Source: Alphaproteobacteria bacterium
Lineage (GTDB): Bacteria; Pseudomonadota; Alphaproteobacteria; Paracaedibacterales; CAIOTO01
DNA length: 12,694 nt
Reading direction: 5' to 3'
Assembly: GCA_030727085.1 (NCBI GenBank)
Contig: JANRCF010000048.1
Span: 1 to 12,694, forward strand
Both the position numbers and the translations under genes were made by a program. Shown one piece after another: positions 5,973 through 12,137 of this stretch (positions within the stretch are counted from its first letter, which is position 1; the number at the start of each line of letters is the position of its first letter). A model generated the notes under the pieces. That model searched no databases. It saw only the letters and a program-made list of their open reading frames with translations, and had not been told where the DNA came from.

Positions 5973-7001
5973 ATGGTAATATCGATGACTCCGACAAAAT
6001 GTATGTATTTTCTAAAAAGATTTTTCACGCACCTTGCCCTTATTTCTTTGTCTACGGCAGGCTTAACAAACAATGTATTTAGTGACGCATCTGCTAAAGA
6101 AGACACCCCAGTAGCTGAAAAAAGGGCAAAGAAGAAAAATAAAGAGAATAATGAAAATGATGATGATAATAAAAAGCAGGACAAAGAAAATGCTGAACCG
6201 CCTCTTAATAACGTAGAAGCTTTTCCCTTTACGTGGTTAAAACCAGCAGAAGCGACACTTGCCTCAGACAATGCCGCAGCAACAATCAATCAAGCTAATG
6301 CGCCATACACAATCACCGGCTATTTCTCCCCAACTTGCGGGCACTGCGGACATTTCTTTAAAACTGAGCTACCTGTTATCCGTACAAAATATATTAACCC
6401 AGGAAAAATGAGATTTGGCATACGTCCTTTCTGTCACCACCCTATTGATTTTGTCGTAACACAACTTGCTTGGAATCGTGGCGCTGACCGATTCATGGAT
6501 GCATTTTCACTGTTTATGGAAAATCAAGATGTATGGTTCGAGTTTCTTATGATTCCAGCAGCAGAAAAAGAAAAACGCAAAGAAGCAATCAATAAAATGA
6601 TTGAAAAACTACCTGCAACCGTTGATCGTAACAAAGCTTTGGTAAAATTCAATATTAATGAAGAAAATCCAAAATCATCCGTTCTTTTATTTGCGCTTGC
6701 AAATGGCTTTTCACTTGAAGAAATCGATGCGGCGATAAATTCAGAAGAATCAGAAAAAATTGAGAACCGACTTATTGTGGCTGTAATTGAAGCAAAAGAT
6801 AACGAAGGAAAAAGCATAACTGCAATACCTACGTTTTATATAAATGACATATGCCAAGACAATCCTCTTACGTTGAATGATTTTGAAAGCCTTATCAAAA
6901 CAGGGCGTATCGTGCCCCGCCCGAAAGAGCCAACACAAACAACTTTACCATCAGCAACACCGATTAATAATGCGTTTGCATCGATTGCGCCGCCCAAATA
7001 A
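5973..7001 (+). CDS. Exported DsbA-like thioredoxin-fold protein with CGHC active site
   Basis: Probable periplasmic thiol-disulfide oxidoreductase. The N-terminus has a basic-hydrophobic export signal (FLKRFFTHLALISLSTAG, residues 13-30) with a plausible cleavage site after DASA (about residue 41). Next comes a highly charged Lys/Glu/Asn/Asp linker (about 42-75), then a DsbA-like domain: TGYFSPTCGHCGHFFKTELP (115-134) with redox Cys122 and Cys125, an inserted helical region, and the cis-Pro loop TAIPTFYIN (283-291). CGHC is the dipeptide of protein disulfide isomerases; classical DsbA has CPHC, so isomerase-like redox behaviour is possible. Cys153 and Cys294 are extra. A Pro/Thr-rich tail ends the protein. 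Starts at 5973, 5985 and 6003 are all possible and none has a clear ribosome-binding site. The next gene starts six bases after the stop. Confidence 0.82.
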   Translation: MVISMTPTKCMYFLKRFFTHLALISLSTAGLTNNVFSDASAKEDTPVAEKRAKKKNKENNENDDDNKKQDKENAEPPLNNVEAFPFTWLKPAEATLASDNAAATINQANAPYTITGYFSPTCGHCGHFFKTELPVIRTKYINPGKMRFGIRPFCHHPIDFVVTQLAWNRGADRFMDAFSLFMENQDVWFEFLMIPAAEKEKRKEAINKMIEKLPATVDRNKALVKFNINEENPKSSVLLFALANGFSLEEIDAAINSEESEKIENRLIVAVIEAKDNEGKSITAIPTFYINDICQDNPLTLNDFESLIKTGRIVPRPKEPTQTTLPSATPINNAFASIAPPK

Positions 7002-7007
7002 TAAGTT

Positions 7008-7892
7008 ATGAAAATTATTGCTGGCTATTCAAGTGTCAATCTCACACATGCTGTTTGCAAAATGCTAGACACCAAGCCAGTTCTTCCTACGTATAAACGC
7101 TTTTCAGATGGTGAAATATCAGTAGATATTGCGCAAAAAGACATTCAAGATGATGCGTGCCTTTTGATACATTCACTATCAGAGCCCGTAAATGAGACGA
7201 TAATAGCGTTGCTGTTGACGATCAATGCATTAAAGCAAAGTGGTGCTAAAAAGATTGTCGTATGCCTGCCCTATTTAGCCTATACACGGCAAACGGCAGC
7301 TTCCTTAATTACATCTCTAATAGATGCTGCTGGAGCGCACAAATGCATTACTATTGATCCACATACAACTATAAGGAATGCAATAATTCCCATTGATGCT
7401 TTATCGACCGCTCAATTATTTGCAGATCATATTAAGGCAACACACAACTTACAAAATTTAGTAATCGTCGCACCTGATCAAGGTGGAGTTGAGCGATGCA
7501 AACACGTGCGAGATGCATTGGAATTGACGTCTAGCCTTGCCTGTATCGATAAAATTCGCGTAGATGGATTATGCACAGTGCAAGCTGTTCATGGCGATGT
7601 TCTCGGTAAACGCTGTGTTATTGTGGATGATATTATCGATACTGGCACAACTCTATGTAATGCCGCTGAGGCGCTGATACAAAACGGCGCATTAGAAGTA
7701 TTTGCCTATTGCACCCATGGTGTTTTATCAGGAGGCGCACTTGATCGTGTGAAACAATCACCTATCATGAACTTGGTGATCACGAATACGATCGCACCAA
7801 AAATAGAAATAATAAAAACACCAAAAATTGAGATATTAAATATTACACTAATATTGACAAATCATCTTCAAAAAAATAGGTATACTGATTAA
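7008..7892 (+). CDS. prs: Short, divergent ribose-phosphate pyrophosphokinase (PRPP synthetase)
   Basis: Should transfer pyrophosphate from ATP to ribose 5-phosphate, giving PRPP for nucleotide salvage and synthesis. Present: the N-terminal fold (RFSDGEISVDI, residues 31-41), LPYLAYTRQ (87-95) for the LPYxxYARQ motif, IDPHT with the catalytic-region His119, VAPDQGGVERC (154-164), the flexible-loop Lys182 and Arg184 in CIDKIRV, and the PRPP loop CVIVDDIIDTGTTL (203-216). The protein has 294 residues against about 310-320 usually. The shortfall lies largely after RQ95, where the roughly 11-residue segment with the DRK and PISAK-leading part is missing. Activity is therefore likely but not certain. 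It follows the DsbA-like gene by six bases without an obvious ribosome-binding site, suggesting translational coupling. Its last codons lie inside a terminator hairpin. Confidence 0.82.
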   Translation: MKIIAGYSSVNLTHAVCKMLDTKPVLPTYKRFSDGEISVDIAQKDIQDDACLLIHSLSEPVNETIIALLLTINALKQSGAKKIVVCLPYLAYTRQTAASLITSLIDAAGAHKCITIDPHTTIRNAIIPIDALSTAQLFADHIKATHNLQNLVIVAPDQGGVERCKHVRDALELTSSLACIDKIRVDGLCTVQAVHGDVLGKRCVIVDDIIDTGTTLCNAAEALIQNGALEVFAYCTHGVLSGGALDRVKQSPIMNLVITNTIAPKIEIIKTPKIEILNITLILTNHLQKNRYTD

Positions 7893-7910
7893 AGCAGCAT
7901 ACCTATTTTT
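7872..7910. terminator. Bidirectional terminator hairpin between prs and the duplicated secreted-protein gene
   Basis: AAAAATAGGTAT (7872-7883) pairs perfectly over 12 bases with ATACCTATTTTT (7899-7910) around a 15-base loop. Both strands end in a run of T, so it can stop transcription from either side. The 5' arm and loop include the last codons and stop of prs (TAA 7890-7892); the minus-strand gene stops at 7934. The stem is AT-rich, so its strength is uncertain. Confidence 0.7.
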
Positions 7911-7933
7911 AACGTGTCTGGATATTTACAGTA

Positions 7934-8458
7934 TTAGACTGGCCTATGTGTTTTCAACCATGCTTTTATAGCATTTAATTTGCCACGAGGTTTTGCATTC
8001 CAAGCGTCTCCATAAACACCAATTTCTCCTGTTGGACTCATCGCTTCATTAAAGGCATCCAAGTGAATTCCTCTTAACCAAATATAAGAAGCATGGCCAG
8101 GAAGCTGCTCCATAAAGTTATTGAGCTCCAATGTATCATTTCTAAGTTGCTCGAGCTTTGTTAGATATTTCTTTATAGCATTTAATTTGCCACGAGGATT
8201 TGCATTCCAAGCGTCTCCATAAATACCAATTTCACCTATTGGACTCATCGCTGCATCAAAAACATCACGATAAGGCTGTTCATCTAACCAAATATAAGAA
8301 GCATGGCCAGGAAGCTGCTCCATAAAGCCATCGAGTTCCGCTTGTGGATCAGCTGCTCTGATGCTGCTAAAAGACGCCACCACCAGAATAGAAATTCCTA
8401 AGCAAAAAAACGACCTTAATAATAAAGATGATTTTGTTTTGTTTAACATTATTAACAT
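7934..8458 (-). CDS. Secreted protein made of two near-identical 60-residue repeats, family unknown
   Basis: A 174-residue protein that I do not recognise. A classical signal peptide (residues 1-35: basic MLIMLNKTKSS, a hydrophobic core, then SIRA before AD) predicts signal-peptidase I cleavage after Ala35. The mature part is two copies of one module at residues 41-99 and 111-168, offset by 70 residues. Each contains FMEQLPGHASYIWL, then an AMSPxGEIGxYGDAWNA block and PRGKLNAIK. There is no cysteine in the mature part, no lipobox and no known catalytic motif. The modules mix conserved aromatic, acidic and Gly residues with a helical end. The ATG at 8458 is chosen because AGGAG lies seven bases upstream; the Met at codon 4 would be 16 bases away. 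It converges with prs. Given the host-associated setting, an exported effector or periplasmic binding protein are both possible. Confidence 0.82.
   Translation of the reverse strand: MLIMLNKTKSSLLLRSFFCLGISILVVASFSSIRAADPQAELDGFMEQLPGHASYIWLDEQPYRDVFDAAMSPIGEIGIYGDAWNANPRGKLNAIKKYLTKLEQLRNDTLELNNFMEQLPGHASYIWLRGIHLDAFNEAMSPTGEIGVYGDAWNAKPRGKLNAIKAWLKTHRPV
7955..8128 (-). repeat. Tandem repeat, copy 2 (C-terminal module)
   Basis: The second copy of the module, codons 111-168. It shares a perfectly identical 43-base block (8075-8117) with copy 1 exactly 210 bases away, and other long matches such as 26 identical bases ending in GCCACGAGG. The DNA similarity is too high for an ancient protein duplication. 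Confidence 0.9.
8162..8338 (-). repeat. Tandem repeat, copy 1 (N-terminal module)
   Basis: The first copy of the module, codons 41-99, one codon longer than copy 2. Its identical block is 8285-8327. A linker of about 11 codons (YLTKLEQLRNDT region) separates the copies. Confidence 0.9.
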
Positions 8459-8507
8459 AAATGAACTCCTATAAAATATAATAAATTATCAAATCATCCT
8501 ATAGATA

Positions 8508-8536
8508 TAGATAGATATACAAAAATAGAAAGTCAA
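8508..8536 (-). promoter_or_regulatory. Possible promoter of the duplicated secreted-protein gene
   Basis: On the minus strand TTGACT (8536-8531) is followed after 17 bases by TATCTA (8513-8508), a good -35 but a poor -10. GATA-like short repeats fill 8501-8520, offering other -10 choices. It lies 50 bases before the start. Confidence 0.35.
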
Positions 8537-8620
8537 GGGGCAAACAAAAATATTTTACATCTTGCACAAAACAGGTGAATATTTTCAATAATTAATAACA
8601 ACCAATTGGATTATCTTTGA

Positions 8621-10411
8621 TTAGAGTGGTTTTATTAACTCTTCCTTCACCTCCTGCTGCTGGCGTTGCCACATTTGCGCGTACAAACCACCCTTCGTCA
8701 GCAACTCATCATGGCTACCCATTTCAGCCACAACACCTTTATCCAACACCAGAATCGTGTCAGCGTGAATCACCGTCGATAGCCTATGCGCAATAGTCAG
8801 TGTGGTTTTATTCTTTGAAATGCGCTCCAAATTATCTTGTATTAACTTTTCCGTTTTCGTATCCAATGCCGATGTCGCCTCATCGAAAATAAAGAAGATT
8901 GGCTTTTTAAGTAGTGTTCGTGCAATCGCCACGCGCTGCTTTTCACCACCTGATAGCCTTAACCCACGTTCACCCACAAGGGTTTCGAATTTTTTCGGCA
9001 AGCTTTCAATGAAATCATAAATCTCAGCCTTTTTAGCAGCGTTAATAATTTCAGGCTCAGTGGCATTAGGATTTCCATATGCAATGTTGTAATGAATTGT
9101 GTCATTAAACAAAACAGTGTCTTGCGGCACAATGCCGATCATCGCCCGCAGGCTTTTTTGTGAAATCTTTCGAATATCCACACCATCAATTTTAACGGCG
9201 CCGCCAATCACATCATAAAAACGAAACAGCAACCGCGCGAGTGTAGACTTGCCTGCACCACTGGAACCCACAACAGCAACCGTATGTCCAACTCGAATGG
9301 TAAAGTTCATATCCTTTAAAATACTGCGATCTGAATCATAATGAAAATCCACATGTTCAAACGTCACGCCCGTCTTTATATCAACAATGTCAACCGCATC
9401 AGACGCATCACAAATTTCTCGTGGCTCATTCAGCAGCTGAAACATCTGTTCGATATTCACTAGCGACAGCTTAATTTCACGGTAAGCAAACCCAAGGTTA
9501 AATAGCGGAATGGTTAACTGAAACAAAAACGTATTGATGGCCACTAAATCGCCTGTGGTCATTGCGCCTTTTTGCACATCTAGCGCTGCCATACAAACAA
9601 TGGCGATTAGCCCAAATGATAGAACAACAGCTTGCCCAAAGTTAAGATATGAAAGACTCCACTTGTTCTGAACCGCAGATTTCTCATAAGCGATCAGCCC
9701 TACATCAAATCGATGTCGCTCATGCAATTCATTGCCAAAATATTTCACCGTTTCATAGTTAAGCAAACTATCGATGGCTTTTGACTGTGCGCTTGTATCA
9801 GCATCATTCATTTCACGCACATAACGAATGCGCCATTCCGTCAATTTTAGGGTGTATGCAATATACAAAATCATCGTAATCACAATCACAAATGTATAAC
9901 GCACATCATACATTAGGCTAAGTGCAACACTTACCATCAGAATTTCAAGTGCTGTCGGCACAATATTAAACGTGAGAAACGTCATTAATGTTTCAATTGC
10001 TTTTGTTCCGCGCTCGATAATGCGCGATACACCCCCTGTGTGCCTGGCTATATGAAAACGCAAACTAAGCTGATGAAGATGTTCAAAAACATCCAGTCCC
10101 ACCTGACGAAGCGCACGCTGTGTAACAGAAGCAAAGGTTGTGTCACGCATTTCCGAGAAAAATGATGACAAAATGCGAACAAGCCCGTACAGACCAACCC
10201 ATACAAAAACCACATTGAATGATTTATGTTCGGTCAATGCATCAATAATAGATTTAAAAATTAATGGAACAAGAATCAATGTACTTTTTGACACAATCAG
10301 CGCAAGAACAGCAATAACAAGACGTGTCTTGGCACCTTTCAAATCACGAGGCCAAAGAAATGGCCAAAGTCTTTTAAATGTAATTATTTTCGGTTTTTTA
10401 ATATTTTCCAT
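8621..10411 (-). CDS. Atm1-type ABC exporter (glutathione/Fe-S related)
   Basis: A half-size ABC exporter that works as a homodimer in the inner membrane. Atm1-family proteins export glutathione-linked sulfur or metal compounds; mitochondrial Atm1 supports cytosolic Fe-S assembly and bacterial homologues protect against heavy metals. The N-terminal membrane domain has about six helices and family-typical stretches: RHTGGVSRIIERGTKAIE (125-142) and LLNYETVKYFGNE (218-230), numbered from the upstream Met. The nucleotide-binding domain is complete: Walker A GSSGAGKST (384-392), Q-loop Gln432, signature LSGGE (488-492), Walker B FFIFDE (508-513) and switch His544. The ATG at 10411 is preferred because AGGA lies nine bases upstream; an ATG at 10417 would have only three bases of spacing. 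Divergent from the PurC-like, bolA and grxD genes. The substrate is inferred from the family. Confidence 0.9.
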   Translation of the reverse strand: MENIKKPKIITFKRLWPFLWPRDLKGAKTRLVIAVLALIVSKSTLILVPLIFKSIIDALTEHKSFNVVFVWVGLYGLVRILSSFFSEMRDTTFASVTQRALRQVGLDVFEHLHQLSLRFHIARHTGGVSRIIERGTKAIETLMTFLTFNIVPTALEILMVSVALSLMYDVRYTFVIVITMILYIAYTLKLTEWRIRYVREMNDADTSAQSKAIDSLLNYETVKYFGNELHERHRFDVGLIAYEKSAVQNKWSLSYLNFGQAVVLSFGLIAIVCMAALDVQKGAMTTGDLVAINTFLFQLTIPLFNLGFAYREIKLSLVNIEQMFQLLNEPREICDASDAVDIVDIKTGVTFEHVDFHYDSDRSILKDMNFTIRVGHTVAVVGSSGAGKSTLARLLFRFYDVIGGAVKIDGVDIRKISQKSLRAMIGIVPQDTVLFNDTIHYNIAYGNPNATEPEIINAAKKAEIYDFIESLPKKFETLVGERGLRLSGGEKQRVAIARTLLKKPIFFIFDEATSALDTKTEKLIQDNLERISKNKTTLTIAHRLSTVIHADTILVLDKGVVAEMGSHDELLTKGGLYAQMWQRQQQEVKEELIKPL

Positions 10412-10420
10412 TGACATTTG

Positions 10421-10424
10421 TCCT
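10421..10424 (-). promoter_or_regulatory. Ribosome-binding site favouring the start at 10411
   Basis: AGGA on the minus strand, nine bases from the ATG at 10411 but only three from the ATG at 10417, so the shorter MENIKKPK start fits better. Confidence 0.5.
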
Positions 10425-10466
10425 AAGGCATCTTATTTCATGGTAGTAATGGTAGTGGCACACAAC

Positions 10467-10472
10467 TATAAT
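10467..10472 (+). promoter_or_regulatory. Consensus -10 box upstream of the PurC-like/bolA/grxD operon
   Basis: A perfect TATAAT 31 bases before the ATG at 10503. The base triplets where a -35 box should lie (10444-10449, TAGTAA) are a poor match, so the promoter may need an activator. A TGGTAGT direct repeat at 10441-10447 and 10450-10456 lies just upstream and could be an operator half-site pair. Confidence 0.4.
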
Positions 10473-10502
10473 GAAGTGTAGCATTTACACAAGGATAAAA
10501 CC

Positions 10503-11378
10503 ATGACTGCCGGGTTTCAACCTCGTTTATTTTCTGAAAAGTCGCAACCGCGTCGTCGAAATGTATTTGAAGGCGTGACGAAGTGTATCTTTGAAGGCAC
10601 CGAGCCAGACACATTCATTCTGTATTTCAAAGATAATCATCCGCTCAATACTACTGACGCTCAAGACTATCCAGAACTAAGTGGCAAAGGTGTCATCAAC
10701 AACCGTTTTTCTGAGATGATTTTTAGGCGCTTGGGCGAACTTAATATTGATCATCATTTAGTGCGTCGTCTCAATATGCGTGAACAGCTTGTCCGTATTG
10801 CAGAAAGCTTGCCTTTCTTTGTCGAGGTTCATAATAAATCGTGTGATGATTTTACTGACCGCTTTGGGCTTGAAAAATACGATCAATTACCAGAAATGAT
10901 TCCTGAACTTCGCTTTAAAAACAAGAACGCAAATAATCCTATTGTTGCACCGCAGCATCTTGTGGCTTTTGGTCTTACCGACCATGAAGAGCTCGATCAA
11001 TTGTTTGCAACAATACAACGTATCAATGACTTTCTAATGGGGCAGTTCTCTGCTATTAATATGAGTCTACTTCGATACAAACTTGAATTTGGCCGCATCT
11101 ACTTATCAGAAAATCCAATGGATACAAGACTTATTCTGATTGATGAAATCAGTCTTGATACATGCCGTGTTTTGGACAATCTAACCTCAAAACGTCTCGA
11201 CATGTATGATAGCACAAATGACGACACCCCTGACGTTACTGGCTACCACGAGCTAGCACGACGTTTTGGCATTTTACATGATCACCCGTCACACTCGCCG
11301 GAACCAACTTTAGGGTCGATGACAGAGCAAAGCATACTGTCGCCAGAGCTTCTAATCAAGCCACAAACATCCATATAA
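10503..11378 (+). CDS. PurC-like (SAICAR synthetase fold) protein with altered active-site segments
   Basis: Resembles phosphoribosylaminoimidazole-succinocarboxamide synthase, the ATP-dependent purine-pathway enzyme. Shared features: VFEGVTKCIFEGTEPDTFIL (residues 21-40) for the family YEGKAK start, YFKDN (41-45), SGKGVINNRFSE (60-71), VRRLNMREQLVR (87-98), NDFLMGQF (175-182), LEFGR (194-198) and LIDEISLDTCR (212-222). Differences: FKDDATAFN is FKDNHPLN; the substrate segment normally VVRN-AAGS reads VEVHNKSCDD (107-116), losing the Arg and Ser; LDKDRFR after DTCR is replaced by LDMYDSTND. It is long (291 residues against about 240-255) with a 35-residue tail. AAGGA precedes the ATG by seven bases. 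bolA follows after 29 bases. It may be a divergent PurC or a related protein with another role; activity as PurC is doubtful. Confidence 0.78.
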   Translation: MTAGFQPRLFSEKSQPRRRNVFEGVTKCIFEGTEPDTFILYFKDNHPLNTTDAQDYPELSGKGVINNRFSEMIFRRLGELNIDHHLVRRLNMREQLVRIAESLPFFVEVHNKSCDDFTDRFGLEKYDQLPEMIPELRFKNKNANNPIVAPQHLVAFGLTDHEELDQLFATIQRINDFLMGQFSAINMSLLRYKLEFGRIYLSENPMDTRLILIDEISLDTCRVLDNLTSKRLDMYDSTNDDTPDVTGYHELARRFGILHDHPSHSPEPTLGSMTEQSILSPELLIKPQTSI

Positions 11379-11407
11379 ACCTAATAAAAATGAGAGACTA
11401 ACTACTA

Positions 11408-11647
11408 ATGGCTATTTCTATTACTGACTTAAGACAACTGCTAAACGATGCCTTTCCCGACGCCAGCATTGATGTCGTTGATTTGGCAGGCGATAACGAT
11501 CATTATCAAGCGTCTATTGTATCTGAACAATTCATCGGGAAAAGCCGCGTTCAGCAGCATCAAATGGTGTATCAAGCTTTAAAAGGCAAGATGGGCGACG
11601 AACTCCATGCCCTGGCACTAAAAACACGCACACCCGCAGCCAATTAA
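11408..11647 (+). CDS. bolA: BolA-family protein
   Basis: A 79-residue BolA/IbaG-type protein. These partner CGFS glutaredoxins, sharing a glutathione-ligated [2Fe-2S] cluster, and are linked to Fe-S trafficking and stress responses. The family core is present: DNDHYQASIVSEQFIGKSRV (residues 29-48) followed by QQHQMVYQALKGKMGDELHA (49-68). The conserved His in LHAL (67) is the usual cluster ligand. The length is normal. It starts 29 bases after the PurC-like gene, with GAGA upstream as a modest ribosome-binding site, and 28 bases before grxD, so the three are almost certainly one operon. Confidence 0.95.
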   Translation: MAISITDLRQLLNDAFPDASIDVVDLAGDNDHYQASIVSEQFIGKSRVQQHQMVYQALKGKMGDELHALALKTRTPAAN

Positions 11648-11675
11648 TTAAACCTTATAAGGACTTAAAATTTTT

Positions 11676-12044
11676 ATGCAGAATATTCACGAACGTATTG
11701 AAAATGATCTCCAGGAGAATGCCGTTGTATTGTATATGAAAGGTACCGCGCAGATGCCACAATGTGGTTTTTCAGCTGTTGTTGAGCAAGTGCTCAATTC
11801 ACTGGGCGTGCCATTTAAAGATATTAATGTGCTGGCAGACCAAGAAATTCGCCAAGGAATAAAAGACTTCAGTAATTGGCCAACAATCCCTCAGCTTTAT
11901 ATGAAAGGTGAATTCATTGGTGGATGCGATATCGTACGCGAAATGCATCAAACAGGTGAATTGCAAGCGATGTTAAGCGACAAACAAATCATACCATCAT
12001 TACATACCGCTGAAGACAAAGATCAAACTGAAACAGAACAATAG
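11676..12044 (+). CDS. grxD: Monothiol glutaredoxin, CGFS type (Grx4/Grx5)
   Basis: A 122-residue cytoplasmic Fe-S carrier that binds a [2Fe-2S] cluster with glutathione as a dimer or with BolA. Motifs: VVLYMKGTAQMPQCGFSAVV (residues 17-36) with Cys30 in CGFS and the glutathione-binding Lys22, WPTIPQLYMKGEFIGGCDIV (68-87) with the cis-Pro and the GGCD signature. The Asp/Glu/Thr-rich tail after about 105 is an extension beyond the usual ~110 residues. AAGGA is 12 bases upstream of the ATG, a rather long spacing. Last gene of the PurC-like/bolA/grxD operon, followed by terminator hairpins. The adjacent bolA is its expected partner. Confidence 0.96.
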   Translation: MQNIHERIENDLQENAVVLYMKGTAQMPQCGFSAVVEQVLNSLGVPFKDINVLADQEIRQGIKDFSNWPTIPQLYMKGEFIGGCDIVREMHQTGELQAMLSDKQIIPSLHTAEDKDQTETEQ

Positions 12045-12053
12045 TTTAAAAAG

Positions 12054-12075
12054 TGCCTGAGAAAAAATACAGGCA
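12054..12075. terminator. Hairpin between convergent grxD and the repeat-protein gene
   Basis: TGCCTG (12054-12059) pairs with CAGGCA (12070-12075). It is followed on the plus strand by an A run rather than T. On the minus strand the stem is followed by ACTTTTT, so it fits best as the terminator of the minus-strand gene that stops at 12138. Confidence 0.55.
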
Positions 12076-12087
12076 AAAAAATAAAAC

Positions 12088-12117
12088 GGCAGGCGTATTT
12101 AAATGCTCTGCCTTTTT
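12088..12117 (+). terminator. Rho-independent terminator of the grxD operon
   Basis: GGCAG (12088-12092) pairs with CTGCC (12108-12112), with a further GC pair inside across a one-base bulge, and five T follow (12113-12117). It lies 43 bases after the grxD stop. Confidence 0.7.
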
Positions 12118-12137
12118 ACACATTTACTTATTAATAA

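Noticed and set aside
5939..6289. 116-codon minus-strand frame opposite the DsbA-like signal peptide and linker
   Set aside because: Its Ser/Leu/Phe-rich peptide is the complement of the Lys/Glu/Asn-rich linker, so it is a shadow.
7955..8338. CRISPR-like array
   Set aside because: Only two long copies exist and both are in frame within a signal-peptide protein; they are protein modules, not short repeats with spacers.
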